64,000 nt of DNA from RH-AL1 sp965198485 (GCA_965198485.1 CBDAPQ010000005.1:2418001-2482000), one strand, 5' to 3'. Counted from the first letter of the stretch, positions 38,135 to 47,347 are shown. Notes: a model not told the origin generated them from the letters alone. Program-made: numbers and translations.

Positions 38135-39295
38135 TCAACCTGGAAGAGGAAGCTCGCGCTCGCCGGACAGCACCATGTCGTCGCGGTGGATGAGCTCGGC
38201 GCGGCCCGGCATGCCGAGCACCGCTTCGATCTCTCCGGAGCGGCGGCCGATGATACGGTCGGCCTTGTCGGCGGAGTAGGCCACGAGGCCGCGACCGATC
38301 TCTCCGCCCTCCGCGCGAATCAACACGCAGTCGCCGCGCTTGAAGTCGCCTTCGATGCGCTGCACGCCGGCCGGCAGCAGAGAATTGCCGGCGGAGAGCG
38401 CCCGCGCCGCGCCGGCGTCGATCCAGAGTGTGCCGCGCGGCTCGACCTGTCCCGCAATCCACTTCTTTCGCGCCGTCACCGGATTGGAGGGCGAGAGGAA
38501 CCAGGTGCACGGGCCGCCGTCCGTCAGGCGCCCGACGGGATGCTCGATCCGCCCGTCGGCGATGAGCATGGTGGTACCGCCGGTGGTGGCGATCTTGCCA
38601 GCCTCGATCTTGGTGCGCATGCCGCCGCGCGACAGCAGCGATGCCGGACCGCCGGCCATGGCCTCGATCTCGGCGGTGATGCGCGGCACAAGCGGAATGA
38701 GGGTCGCGGAGGCATCGTCCGCCGGCGGTGCCGTGTAGAGGCCGGCGACGTCGGAGAGCAGGATCAGCAGGTCGGCCGAGGCCATGGTGGCGATGCGGGC
38801 GGCGAGCCGGTCGTTGTCGCCGTAGCGGATCTCGGCGGTGGCGACGCTGTCGTTCTCGTTCAGCACCGGCACGGCCTTCATCGCCAGCAGCCGGGCGATC
38901 GTCGCGCGGGCATTGAGGTAGCGGCGCCGCTCCTCGGTGTCGGCGAAGGTGACGAGGATCTGCCCGGCGGTGAGGCCGACGCCGCCGAGCGCCTCCGCCC
39001 AGGTCCGCGCCAGCGCGATCTGGCCCACGGCGGCGGCGGCCTGGCTGTCCTCCAGCTTGAGCACCCCCGGAGCGAGATCGAGGATGCGCCGCCCCAGGGC
39101 GATCGAGCCCGACGACACCACCATGACCTCGGCGCCGCGACCCTGCAGCGCGGCGACGTCTGCCGCGAGCGAGTCCAGCCAGCTGCGGCGCACGCCATCC
39201 CTGTCGACGAGCAGCGACGAGCCGACCTTGATGACGAGTCGGTGGAAGTCGGCGAGGCGGGGCAGGGTGGCGTTGGCTGGAGCGGACGACGTCAT
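38135..39295 (-). CDS. proB: Glutamate 5-kinase
   Basis: A 386-residue enzyme that phosphorylates glutamate in the first step of proline synthesis. The amino acid kinase domain (about 15-270) begins VIKVGSSLLVDRDG and contains VMVVSSGSIALGRRIL and RGGMRTKIEAGKIA. A C-terminal PUA domain (about 280-370) with WIDAGAARALSAGNSLLPAG is present. proA and obgE, frequent neighbours elsewhere, are not here. Confidence 0.95.
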   Translation of the reverse strand: MTSSAPANATLPRLADFHRLVIKVGSSLLVDRDGVRRSWLDSLAADVAALQGRGAEVMVVSSGSIALGRRILDLAPGVLKLEDSQAAAAVGQIALARTWAEALGGVGLTAGQILVTFADTEERRRYLNARATIARLLAMKAVPVLNENDSVATAEIRYGDNDRLAARIATMASADLLILLSDVAGLYTAPPADDASATLIPLVPRITAEIEAMAGGPASLLSRGGMRTKIEAGKIATTGGTTMLIADGRIEHPVGRLTDGGPCTWFLSPSNPVTARKKWIAGQVEPRGTLWIDAGAARALSAGNSLLPAGVQRIEGDFKRGDCVLIRAEGGEIGRGLVAYSADKADRIIGRRSGEIEAVLGMPGRAELIHRDDMVLSGERELPLPG

Positions 39296-39314
39296 CGGCG
39301 CTGTGTAGCGGCTT

Positions 39315-39333
39315 CTCTCCCGGAACGGGAGAG
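39315..39333 (-). terminator. GC-rich hairpin after the aminoacyl-carrier-protein operon
   Basis: CTCTCCCG and CGGGAGAG form a perfect 8-bp stem with a GAA loop, nine bases after the end of the DUF1839-like gene and twenty before proB. No T-tract is present, so termination is possible but not certain. Confidence 0.4.
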
Positions 39334-39341
39334 CCGATCGC

Positions 39342-40304
39342 CTACATGACGGCCAACCCGTCGAAGACGCGGGCGTAATGGTCGACGAGCGGGTCCACCA
39401 GCGTCCCGAGGCCGTCGAAGCGCCGCCGGGTTACGGCGCGGGCGAGCTGGAACTGGAAGGCCTTGGCGCCGGAGGAGAGCGCCTTGCAGGAGTCGATCGA
39501 GAGCTGCAGCTTGGCCCAGCCGGCGCCCATGCCGTCGAGCCAGGCGAGATGGCTGCCGAGGAGCTCGAAGTTCATGCCGAGCTGGCGAGCGGTGTTGAAA
39601 GCGTATTTGTGGAGGAACCCTGCCGGCTTTCCGGCCGCAGCCTCCGCCTGGTCGCGGACGCGCTCGCGGAAGGCCGCCACCGGGTTCTCCGCCGGACGTC
39701 GGGCGACGTGGCGGCGCAGGATCAGCAGCGAGGTCGCCGCGTCGAGCCGCTTGCGGCGATCGAGCTTGACGAATTCGGCATAGGGCAGGGTTGGGCCGCC
39801 GCCTACGATCGCCTCGTAGTCCTCCCCCGAGAGCGCGAAGAACCCGGCGCCGTGGAAATAGTCGAGTTCGCGCCGCGCGGGATCGATGCGATTGATCGCG
39901 ATGGTCGTCTTACCGTGCTCGGCGCGGTAGGACGTGCCGCGCGTGTCCGGCAGGTAGAAACCGTCGATCTCGACGATCACCATTCGCCCGCGGCGCGTCT
40001 GCTCGACGACGTGAGCCTCGAGCTCGTCGTAGAGCGCCAATTCCTGCACCTCGAGGCCGAACTGCAGGTACAGGTCCTCGGGCGGGAATTTGGTGAAGGT
40101 GAAGTGGTCGCCCTCGAAATCCTGGGCGGCGGTGAAGCCCAGCGCTGCGGTGGCGTCCTCGTTCAGCGCGTTCAGGATCTCGATCCAGAGATCGATGTAG
40201 CAGTTCGTCTCCGGCCAGTCGCGCTCGCCCGAATGCAGCGCGTGCGGCGCGTAGCGCAGCGGCGTGAGCGCTGGCAGGACGGCGATCGGCGATGCCGCGA
40301 GCAC
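39342..40304 (-). CDS. DUF1839-like protein of the aminoacyl-carrier-protein operon
   Basis: A 320-residue soluble protein. It resembles the DUF1839 family, found beside amino acid:[carrier protein] ligases: near the N-terminus are HALHSGERDWPETNCYIDLW and later FTFTKFPPEDL and VEIDGFYLPDTRGTSYR. Its catalytic role is not known; from context it may be a transferase or a thioesterase-like acceptor enzyme that takes the aminoacyl group. The GTG at 40304 starts five bases after the ligase stop; the frame upstream is antisense to that gene's end. Confidence 0.7.
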   Translation of the reverse strand: MLAASPIAVLPALTPLRYAPHALHSGERDWPETNCYIDLWIEILNALNEDATAALGFTAAQDFEGDHFTFTKFPPEDLYLQFGLEVQELALYDELEAHVVEQTRRGRMVIVEIDGFYLPDTRGTSYRAEHGKTTIAINRIDPARRELDYFHGAGFFALSGEDYEAIVGGGPTLPYAEFVKLDRRKRLDAATSLLILRRHVARRPAENPVAAFRERVRDQAEAAAGKPAGFLHKYAFNTARQLGMNFELLGSHLAWLDGMGAGWAKLQLSIDSCKALSSGAKAFQFQLARAVTRRRFDGLGTLVDPLVDHYARVFDGLAVM

Positions 40305-40309
40305 GACGG

Positions 40310-41224
40310 TCAGCCCCAGAGGGCCGCGCGGACGGCGCGCGGCCAGGCTTCGACGTCGAGCCCATGGTGCTTGAACAAGGCAAGGGCGACGCGCTCCATG
40401 CCGAAGCCCACGCAAGCGGTATGCGCGATCTCGTCGTCGTGGGTACGAATATCCCATCCGGTGCCGAAATGGTCCTGGTGGTAGTTGAAGCTCATGCAGG
40501 CGGTCGGGCCCTTGCCGTCGTTGACGGGGATCAGCAGCTCGAACTTTAGTTCCTGGTCGCGCTGGCTGGCCTTGAGCATGCGCGCGGCGCGGCCGAAGAA
40601 GGGATCGTTGGCGACGTCGACTTCGTGCGGCAGTTCCAGCTGGTCTGCGATCTCCTGCGCCTTGTCGAGCCAGTGCGTGCGGAACGCCACCACCTGCTCC
40701 GGCGTGCCGATGCGCACGTACTCACGCTGCCGGAACGTCAGCATGCGGGTGGGCTCCTGCGACGGCTCGTGACGGAACACCCATCCGGTAATGTCGTAGG
40801 TGCCGCCCCCGGCCGGCAGGCGGCCGCGTCGCGCGATCACGGGATAGAGCGGGTAGCAGGCCGCCGGCGTCATCGAAACGTCGGTCACGGCTTGGTGCTC
40901 GGTCCAATCGAGGGCGCCGTGCAGCCGCTCGACAAGGGTCGCGTGCTCCCTGTCCTTGCCGGCAAAGGCGTGGATCGTGCCGGCCATGTCGGGGAAGTTC
41001 TTGAGGTAGCCGCTCTTCTCCAGATCTCGGCGGGTCATCGCCGGCGGGAAGTGGAGCGTCTCGGGATGAGCATCGGCGCCGCTGCGCTCTACCAGCGCGG
41101 AGAAGCGCTGCACCACGTCCTCGAAGATCTCGGATCGTCCGTAGAGGCCGTCGACGCCGGTGTCGAACAGAAGGCCCTTGTCGAAGAGGCTGTCGCGAAA
41201 CGTCGTGCCACACACGATGCACAT
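40310..41224 (-). CDS. Amino acid:[carrier protein] ligase (seryl-tRNA synthetase-like)
   Basis: A 304-residue class II synthetase catalytic core without a tRNA-binding domain. It carries motif 2 (VFRHEPSQEPTRM) and motif 3 (GFGMERVALALF). Candidate zinc ligands are Cys123, Glu168 and Cys271; their spacing equals that reported for the Bradyrhizobium enzyme (as I remember: Cys131, Glu176, Cys279). Such enzymes activate glycine or alanine with ATP and load it on a phosphopantetheine carrier rather than tRNA. The carrier is encoded two genes upstream. ATG at 41224. Confidence 0.88.
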   Translation of the reverse strand: MCIVCGTTFRDSLFDKGLLFDTGVDGLYGRSEIFEDVVQRFSALVERSGADAHPETLHFPPAMTRRDLEKSGYLKNFPDMAGTIHAFAGKDREHATLVERLHGALDWTEHQAVTDVSMTPAACYPLYPVIARRGRLPAGGGTYDITGWVFRHEPSQEPTRMLTFRQREYVRIGTPEQVVAFRTHWLDKAQEIADQLELPHEVDVANDPFFGRAARMLKASQRDQELKFELLIPVNDGKGPTACMSFNYHQDHFGTGWDIRTHDDEIAHTACVGFGMERVALALFKHHGLDVEAWPRAVRAALWG

Positions 41225-41246
41225 GGGAAGACTCGCTTTGGCGGGG

Positions 41247-42434
41247 TCAGACGACGAGAGCGGTGTCGAGCTTGTGGACGAGCAGCATCGTCGACGTGTT
41301 GCCGAAGATGCGGTCGTTGTTGATCATCAGCTGCGCCGAGAGGATGTCGCGATACTGCCGCCCGATAGAGAAGGGCGTGTCGTTCTTGAAGCCGGCGATG
41401 CCCGTCACGATCATCGCCTTGTTGACGATCTCGATTGCGGTCTGGCTCGTCGCCACCTTGATATTGTTCATCGCCACGGCGAAGCCGACGGACGTCAGCT
41501 CGTCGGTCGTGCCTTGGGCCTGCTCGAAGCGAGAGAGCCCGTCGCGCGTCATCGACTTGATCATCTGCAGCTGGCTGGCGGCTTCGGCGACGCGCATGGC
41601 GCCGCATGGCGTCTCGCTCGGCCGCCTGCGCGCGTCGGCGCGTACGAAGGCCTGGGCCTTGTGCACGGCCGAGAGCGCGATGCCGTACCAGAGCGCCGCC
41701 CACAGCAGATGCGAGGTGGCGAGCATCGAGCGAGCGGCGATCTCGGCGAAGGGCTTGGGCAGGATGTGGGTCGCGGGGCCGTTGGCCTTGAGTTTGAAGC
41801 CCTCGGAGCAGGTGCCGCGCATGCCGGTGGTGTCCCACACGGAGGTGCGTTCCAAGACGCAATGCTCCCTCATCACCGCGACCAGCACCTGGTCGGAAGG
41901 CGGCGAGTCGGGCTGGCGGCGCGCGGTCGCGAGGATCGCATCGGCGTTGGCGCCATAGGAGATCACGCTGGCATTCTTCTCGAGCCGGTAAAAGTCGCCG
42001 TCGCGCTCGACGGCGCAGAGCGACGTGCGCACGTCGCCGCCGATGCCGGCTTCGGATGTCGCCGAGGCGAGCAGCAGCTGCTCGTCGCCGATGCGGCGCA
42101 GGAACGCGCGGTGCCAGTCGCTCGACTGGGCGTGGAGCACGAGGCTCGAGATCTGGATCTGGTGCATGGCGTAGACCATGCCGGCCGAGGAGCAATGCTG
42201 GCCGACAAGCGAGCAGATCTCGGCGATCTCGGCGAGGCTCGCGCCCTCGCCACCGTATTCCACCGGCAGCATGGCGCCGAGCAGACGCCCCTGCTTCATC
42301 GCCGTCACGGCTTCGATCGGAAAGCGGCCGTCCTTGTCGACCGCGCCCGCGTGCCTGCCGGCAATCGAGGCCGCCTCCGCACCGCGCTCGACGAGCCGGA
42401 CGCCCGGCATGGCCGGATCCAGGGCTGTCGTCAC
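41247..42434 (-). CDS. Acyl-CoA dehydrogenase-like flavoprotein of the aminoacyl-carrier-protein operon
   Basis: A 395-residue acyl-CoA dehydrogenase family protein. The N-terminal helical domain has AMLPVEYGGEGASLAEIAEI; the middle beta-domain LLASATSEAGIGGDVRTS; the C-terminal region has the helical bundle ending RDILSAQLMINNDRI. No obvious catalytic Glu at the usual late position was identified with confidence. Known relatives (such as those oxidising carrier-bound amino acids) make oxidation of an aminoacyl thioester a reasonable guess. GTG at 42434 is one base after the carrier-protein stop. Confidence 0.8.
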   Translation of the reverse strand: MTTALDPAMPGVRLVERGAEAASIAGRHAGAVDKDGRFPIEAVTAMKQGRLLGAMLPVEYGGEGASLAEIAEICSLVGQHCSSAGMVYAMHQIQISSLVLHAQSSDWHRAFLRRIGDEQLLLASATSEAGIGGDVRTSLCAVERDGDFYRLEKNASVISYGANADAILATARRQPDSPPSDQVLVAVMREHCVLERTSVWDTTGMRGTCSEGFKLKANGPATHILPKPFAEIAARSMLATSHLLWAALWYGIALSAVHKAQAFVRADARRRPSETPCGAMRVAEAASQLQMIKSMTRDGLSRFEQAQGTTDELTSVGFAVAMNNIKVATSQTAIEIVNKAMIVTGIAGFKNDTPFSIGRQYRDILSAQLMINNDRIFGNTSTMLLVHKLDTALVV

Positions 42435-42435
42435 C

Positions 42436-42687
42436 TCAGGCCGCCTGGGCCTGGGCACCGAGCGCGTGCAGGCAGGTGGCGATCGCGTCGATGCTGGCGA
42501 ACGAGCGCCTGTTCAGCATGCTCTCGGGAAACTCGACGTCGAAGCTGTCTTCGAGGGCGAGCATGAGCTGCACGGCGGCGAAGGACGTCAGGCCGGCGGC
42601 GTATAGATCCTGATCGTTGCGGAGGCCGTCGATGGCGACGGGCAGGCGCCCGTTCTGCGTGATGAGTGTGCGAATGGTGTCAAGCAT
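42436..42687 (-). CDS. Dedicated acyl/aminoacyl carrier protein
   Basis: An 83-residue four-helix carrier protein. The attachment Ser is Ser35 in DLYAAGLTSFAAVQLML, close to the normal DSL-type site (here TSF). The protein needs a phosphopantetheinyl transferase encoded elsewhere. GGAG eight bases before the ATG supports the start. It is the first gene of the four-gene operon with the dehydrogenase, the ligase and the DUF1839-like protein. It is not the fatty-acid AcpP: surface and motif differ. Confidence 0.88.
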   Translation of the reverse strand: MLDTIRTLITQNGRLPVAIDGLRNDQDLYAAGLTSFAAVQLMLALEDSFDVEFPESMLNRRSFASIDAIATCLHALGAQAQAA

Positions 42688-42843
42688 GGTGTCAGCTCCG
42701 ATGAAGTCATCAAAGCATCGGTCAGCCTCGACTTTCTTAATACGATCTCCCGACCGCGCCTTCCTCGCAATCTTGGTGGCTAAAGAGGAAATGCGGCTCA
42801 GACGATCTTAACGATGAGCAAAGCCTGGTCTGCAGGCGCGATG

Positions 42844-43713
42844 CTATGCTTTCGGCAGCCGCGCGAGCAGTGCCGACGTGTCCCAGCGCCCGCCGCCCAT
42901 GGCCTGCACCTCGGCGTAGAACTGATCGATCAGCGCCGCCAACGGCAGCGCCGAGCCGTTGCGGCGCGCCTCGTCGAGGCAGATGGCGAGGTCCTTGCGC
43001 ATCCAGTTCACCGCGAAACCATGGTCGAACTCGCCGGCGACCATGGTCTTCCAGCGGTTCTCCATCTGCCAGGACTGTGCCGCGCCCTTCGAGATGACCG
43101 CGATCACCGCCTCCGGGTCGAGGCCGGCCTTCAGCGCGAAATGCAGCCCTTCCGCCAGACCCTGCACGATGCCGGCGATGCAGAGCTGGTTGACCATCTT
43201 GGTGAGCTGGCCGGCGCCCGCCGGCCCCATGAGGCGGCAGGCTTTGGCGTAGGACTGGATCAGCGGCTCGGCCTGCGCGTAGGCGGCCTCCTCGCCGCCG
43301 CACATCACGGTGAGCTTGCCGTTCTCGGCACCGGCCTGGCCGCCGGAGACCGGCGCGTCGAGGAAGGCGAAGCCGCCGTCCTTGGCGGCGGCATCGAGCT
43401 CGCGCGCGACCTCGGCCGAATCGGTGGTGTGGTCGACGAAGACCGCGCCCTGCTTCATGGCCGAGAAAGCGCCGCCCGCGCCGGTCGTCACCATTCGCAC
43501 ATCCTGATCGTTGCCGACGCAGCAGAACACGACGTCCTGGCCTTCCGCCGCTTCGGCCGGCGTCCTGGCGAAGGCGCCGCCGTGCTTCTCGACCCAGCTC
43601 TCGGCCTTGGCCTGCGTGCGGTTGAAGACCTTGACCTCGTGGCCGGCGGCGGCGAGGTGCCCGGCCATGGGAAAGCCCATGACGCCCAGCCCGAGAAAGG
43701 AAACCTTGGCCAT
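42844..43713 (-). CDS. Beta-hydroxyacid dehydrogenase (3-hydroxyisobutyrate/tartronate semialdehyde reductase family)
   Basis: A 289-residue NAD(P)-dependent dehydrogenase. The Rossmann loop FLGLGVMGFPMAGHL is at the N-terminus; the substrate loop FLDAPVSGGQAGAENG and the catalytic Lys in GAGQLTKMVNQL are present. Substrate could be 3-hydroxyisobutyrate, glycerate or another small hydroxyacid. GGAG before the ATG; eleven bases after the substrate-binding protein gene. Confidence 0.88.
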   Translation of the reverse strand: MAKVSFLGLGVMGFPMAGHLAAAGHEVKVFNRTQAKAESWVEKHGGAFARTPAEAAEGQDVVFCCVGNDQDVRMVTTGAGGAFSAMKQGAVFVDHTTDSAEVARELDAAAKDGGFAFLDAPVSGGQAGAENGKLTVMCGGEEAAYAQAEPLIQSYAKACRLMGPAGAGQLTKMVNQLCIAGIVQGLAEGLHFALKAGLDPEAVIAVISKGAAQSWQMENRWKTMVAGEFDHGFAVNWMRKDLAICLDEARRNGSALPLAALIDQFYAEVQAMGGGRWDTSALLARLPKA

Positions 43714-43724
43714 CTGTCGCTCCG

Positions 43725-44510
43725 TCAGCGGATCGGGAAATCGAAGTAGTGGGCGCGGATGCGCTCGAAGCTGCCGTCGGCCATGCTGGCGGCGAGCGCC
43801 GCGTCGAAGGCGGCTTTCAGCGCGACATCGTCCTTGCGCAGGCCGATGCCGATGCCGGCACCGAAAGAGGCGGGTTCGCGCGGCACGTCCGCCAGGATAC
43901 GACAGCAGCCGGCGTCGCCGCGCGTCTCCATGAAGGCGACGACAGCGTCCTTGTCGCCGAGCGCGGCATCAATTCGACCGGCCTCGAGATCGAGAATGGC
44001 ATCGTCGAGCGAGTTGAACTTGCGCAGCCGCGAGCGCGGATAGACCTTCTCGACGAATGCCTGGTGCGTGCCGCCGGCCTCCACGCCAATCGTCTTGCCG
44101 GCGAGCGCGGCTGGGCTAGACGCGCTCAGGGCGTCGTCCTTGCGCACCAGGAAGGCCGAGGGCATGCGCACGTACGGCGCCGTGAAGGCAATGCGAGCCT
44201 CGCGCGCCGGCGTGATCTCCATCGCCGCCATGATAGCGTCGTAGCGATGCTCGAGGAGGCCGGGGATCATCGAATCCCAGTCCTGCTCGACGAAAGTGCA
44301 GGTGACGGCCATGCGGCGACACAGCTCCCGGCCCAGGTCGATCTCGAAACCCTCGAGCTTGTCGCCGTCGAAGTAGTTGTAGGGCGGGCGGGCACCCTCG
44401 CTGGCGATGGTGAGATGCACTGGCGGTGGCTCCGCGGACGCAGCCACCGCGATCGACGCGAGTGCGCAGAGCATCGCGACACGAAGCCGATCAAGGAGCG
44501 GGCGGAGCAT
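43725..44510 (-). CDS. Periplasmic amino-acid-binding protein of an ABC transporter
   Basis: A 261-residue family 3 solute-binding protein. Signal peptide about 1-26 (LRVAMLCALASIAVAASA); then the type II periplasmic fold with YNYFDGDKLEGFEIDLGREL and AAMEITPAREARIAFTAPYV. It looks like a lysine/arginine/ornithine or polar amino acid binder. No permease or ATPase lies next to it, so it is an orphan here, transcribed with the beta-hydroxyacid dehydrogenase. The ATG at 44510 is chosen over upstream starts because it gives a clean signal peptide. Confidence 0.82.
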   Translation of the reverse strand: MLRPLLDRLRVAMLCALASIAVAASAEPPPVHLTIASEGARPPYNYFDGDKLEGFEIDLGRELCRRMAVTCTFVEQDWDSMIPGLLEHRYDAIMAAMEITPAREARIAFTAPYVRMPSAFLVRKDDALSASSPAALAGKTIGVEAGGTHQAFVEKVYPRSRLRKFNSLDDAILDLEAGRIDAALGDKDAVVAFMETRGDAGCCRILADVPREPASFGAGIGIGLRKDDVALKAAFDAALAASMADGSFERIRAHYFDFPIR

Positions 44511-44659
44511 TCGCGGCACGGTCACGCCGGCCATGTGCCCAATCCACAGGGGCAAGGCAACCCGTAGGGCCGAGCACGGCGGCTACGCTCGTGCATTTGG
44601 CGTCGCCGCCCATATAAGGCCGGCACCGCTCGAATCTCAGCGGCGCGGAAGGATTTCGG

Positions 44660-45790
44660 ATGGTCAGCGAAACGGATGTCTTGAAGGCCTTGGCGCCGAT
44701 CGTGGGGCCGGATGGTCGCAGTGCGGTGTCGCGCTCCAACGGCATCGCCGGCCTGACGATCCGCGAAGGCAAAGTCTTCCTCTCGCTCACCAGTAACCCG
44801 CGCCTTGCCGAGGCCATGGAGTTCATGCGCGCCGAGGCCGAGGCTGCGGTCAAGGCGCTCCCCGGCGTCACCAGCGCGCTCGTGAGCCTCACGGCCGAGA
44901 AGGCGCCGGGCGCGCCCAGCGCCGCGCCGATGAAGGCGTCGACGCCGCACAACCACGGGCACGCGCCGCGCGTGCCGACGCCTCCTCAAAGCATCGCCAT
45001 TCCCGGCATCGCCCGCATCGTCGCCGTCGCTTCCGGCAAGGGCGGCGTCGGCAAGTCCACCACGGCGGTCAACATCGCCCTATCCCTGGCGGCAGGCGGC
45101 TGGAAGATCGGCATTCTCGATGCCGACGTCTACGGTCCCTCGTTGCCGCGCCTGCTCGGGCTCGACATGAAACCCGAGGTTGACGGCAAGCGGCTGAAAC
45201 CGCTCTACGCCTTCGGCATCAAGGCGATGTCGATCGGCTTCCTCGTGGCCGAGCGCGAAGCGATGATCTGGCGCGGACCGATGGTGATGAGCGCCATCAA
45301 CCAGTTGCTGCGCGAGGTCGACTGGGGCGAGCTTGACTGCCTCATCGTCGACATGCCGCCCGGCACAGGCGACGCCCAGCTGACCCTGGCCCAGGGCGTG
45401 CCGCTCGCCGGTGCGGTGATCGTCTCGACGCCGCAGGACCTCGCCTTGATCGACGCCCGGCGCGGCGTCGCCATGTTCGAGAAGACCAGCGTGCCGATCC
45501 TCGGCGTGGTCGAGAACATGAGCTACTTCTCCTGCCCGCATTGCGGCGGCCGGTCCGAGATCTTCGCTCATGGCGGCGCCCGCATCGAGGCTGAGCGCCT
45601 CGGCGTGCCGTTCCTCGGCGAGGTGCCGCTGCAATTGCAGATCCGCGAGCAGGCCGACAGCGGCCGGCCCACCGCCGCCGTTTCGCCCGACAGCGAGGCC
45701 GGCAAGGTGTACCGCGCCATCGCCGACAAGGTCAGGGCCGGGCTGGAGGGCACGCGGCAGCGCCAGGCGCCGCGCATCGTCATGGGATAG
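44660..45790 (+). CDS. mrp: Iron-sulfur cluster carrier ATPase Mrp/ApbC
   Basis: A 376-residue protein. The N-terminal MIP18/DUF59 domain (about 3-85) is followed by a P-loop ATPase: VASGKGGVGKSTTAVN (Walker A), ILDADVYGPSLPRLLG and LIVDMPPGTGDAQLTLAQ. CPHC in FSCPHCGG binds the bridging Fe-S cluster. It carries clusters to apo-proteins. Divergent from the solute-binding gene. Confidence 0.94.
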   Translation: MVSETDVLKALAPIVGPDGRSAVSRSNGIAGLTIREGKVFLSLTSNPRLAEAMEFMRAEAEAAVKALPGVTSALVSLTAEKAPGAPSAAPMKASTPHNHGHAPRVPTPPQSIAIPGIARIVAVASGKGGVGKSTTAVNIALSLAAGGWKIGILDADVYGPSLPRLLGLDMKPEVDGKRLKPLYAFGIKAMSIGFLVAEREAMIWRGPMVMSAINQLLREVDWGELDCLIVDMPPGTGDAQLTLAQGVPLAGAVIVSTPQDLALIDARRGVAMFEKTSVPILGVVENMSYFSCPHCGGRSEIFAHGGARIEAERLGVPFLGEVPLQLQIREQADSGRPTAAVSPDSEAGKVYRAIADKVRAGLEGTRQRQAPRIVMG

Positions 45791-45874
45791 GACAACGTCC
45801 GCTGTCGTGGACTTGCTCCAACAAAGAAAACTGTTGGGAGGGCAGGTACATAAGCGTCGCGAAGCGACTCCGAA

Positions 45875-46516
45875 CTATCGTCCGACGATCGGGTCGGGCG
45901 TCTCGGATACGCCTGCGGCGCTCCGGGTCGACGCTCGGTCCATGAGGCCGGTGGCCTTGGCCCAATAGAGCAGCAACAGCGTCTTAGTATCGTTGATCTC
46001 GCCGCTGACGACCATCGCCATCGCCGCGTCGAGGGTGGTCTCGATGACCTCGATGTCTTCGCCCTCGGCGGCGAGGCCACCGCCGGTCGTCACCCGATCC
46101 TTGGCCTCGTACGGGGCGACGAAATAGGTCAGCCGCTCCGCGAAGCTGCCGGGCGAGGAATAGCCTTCGAAGAGACGTCGCGGTTCGCCGGTGAGGCAGA
46201 TGCCGGTCTCCTCCTCGGTCTCCTTGCGGATGCGGGTCACCGGATCGGCGCCTTCCAATTTGCCGGCGCAGACCTCGACGAGGCTCTCGCGATCCTCGCG
46301 CAGGAAGGCGACGCCGCGGAACTGCCGGATCAGGATGATGGTCCCTCGCGCGCGGTCGTACGGAAGGATGGCGGCGCCGTCGCCGGTGTCCAGGATCTCC
46401 CGCTGAAGCTCGGCCATGATCCCGTCGCGGCGTCTGCGGCGAAACAAGAAGTTCTCAAACGTTCCAAATCCCTTGTGAAGAAGACCTCGCGCGATGATCT
46501 CGGTCTTGTTCGCCAT
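45875..46516 (-). CDS. nudK: Nudix hydrolase, NudK (GDP-mannose pyrophosphatase) type
   Basis: A 213-residue Nudix enzyme. The box reads GKLEGADPVTRIRKETEEET: one residue shorter in the middle and KE instead of RE, as in the NudK group. Downstream, GYSSPGSFAERLTYFVAPY and GEDIEVIE followed by DTKTLLLLY match NudK. It should split GDP-mannose or ADP-ribose. GGAG precedes the ATG. It follows nadK by twelve bases, so probably one operon. Confidence 0.85.
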   Translation of the reverse strand: MANKTEIIARGLLHKGFGTFENFLFRRRRRDGIMAELQREILDTGDGAAILPYDRARGTIILIRQFRGVAFLREDRESLVEVCAGKLEGADPVTRIRKETEEETGICLTGEPRRLFEGYSSPGSFAERLTYFVAPYEAKDRVTTGGGLAAEGEDIEVIETTLDAAMAMVVSGEINDTKTLLLLYWAKATGLMDRASTRSAAGVSETPDPIVGR

Positions 46517-46528
46517 CTCGCGCTCCGC

Positions 46529-47314
46529 TCAGTAATCGAATTGCTCGCGCAGGATGCGCTCGTCCAGCGAATGGCCGGGGTCGTGGAGCAACACCAGGCC
46601 GTTGTCGAGGTCCATCTCGATCTCGACGCGGTGGACGTTGCGCACCTCGAAATGGTCGGCTACCGCCGAGACCGGCCGCTTGGCCTCCTCCAGCACCTCG
46701 ATGGCGACCTTTGCTGAATCGCGCAGCAGCGCGCCACGCCAGCGTCGCGGGCGAAAGGCGGAGATCGGCGTCAGCGCCATCAGCGAGGTGTTGAGCGGTA
46801 GGATCGGACCGCCGACCGAGAGGTTGTAGGCGGTCGAGCCCGCCGGGGTCGCCACCATGATGCCGTCAGCGATGAGTTCGGACAGGCGCTCGTTGCCGTC
46901 GATGGTGACTCGGAGCTTTGCGGCCTGGTAGGTCTGCCGCGATAGGAAGACCTCGTTGATCGCGCGCCCTTCCGAGACCTCGCCGGAGGCCGACGTAGCG
47001 CGCATGACGAGCGGATGAATGATCGAGGGCTGCGACTCCTCCAGGCGTGCCAGCAGGTCCTTGTCGTTGGCCTCGTTCATGAGGAAGCCGACATGCCCGC
47101 GGTTCATCCCGAAAATCGGGGTGCGCGCCTCCATGAAGCGATGCAAGGTCTGCAGCATGAGGCCGTCGCCGCCGAGCGCCACGACCACGTCGGCCTCGTT
47201 CTCCGGCGCGTTGCCGTAGGTGCCGGCGAACTGGTCGCGCAGGCTGTCGGCCTCGGGCGCGCCGGATGAGAGGAACGCGATGTTGCGATAGCGGCGGGAG
47301 AGGCCGGCGGACAT
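46529..47314 (-). CDS. nadK: NAD kinase
   Basis: A 261-residue canonical NAD kinase. GGDG is intact (VVALGGDGLMLQTL, residues 48-51), as are RAINEVFLSR with the NE pair and IMVATPAGSTAYNLSVGGPI. It makes NADP from NAD and ATP. It serves as the reference for the altered homologue at 15693-16586, which lacks GGDG. Confidence 0.95.
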   Translation of the reverse strand: MSAGLSRRYRNIAFLSSGAPEADSLRDQFAGTYGNAPENEADVVVALGGDGLMLQTLHRFMEARTPIFGMNRGHVGFLMNEANDKDLLARLEESQPSIIHPLVMRATSASGEVSEGRAINEVFLSRQTYQAAKLRVTIDGNERLSELIADGIMVATPAGSTAYNLSVGGPILPLNTSLMALTPISAFRPRRWRGALLRDSAKVAIEVLEEAKRPVSAVADHFEVRNVHRVEIEMDLDNGLVLLHDPGHSLDERILREQFDY

Positions 47315-47347
47315 CGACTGCCTAGCCCGCCGTCAAATGCAAGGCGC

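Noticed and set aside
45826..45850. Possible terminator after mrp
   Set aside because: Stem is only 7-8 bp with a bulge and an A-rich loop; no T-tract follows.
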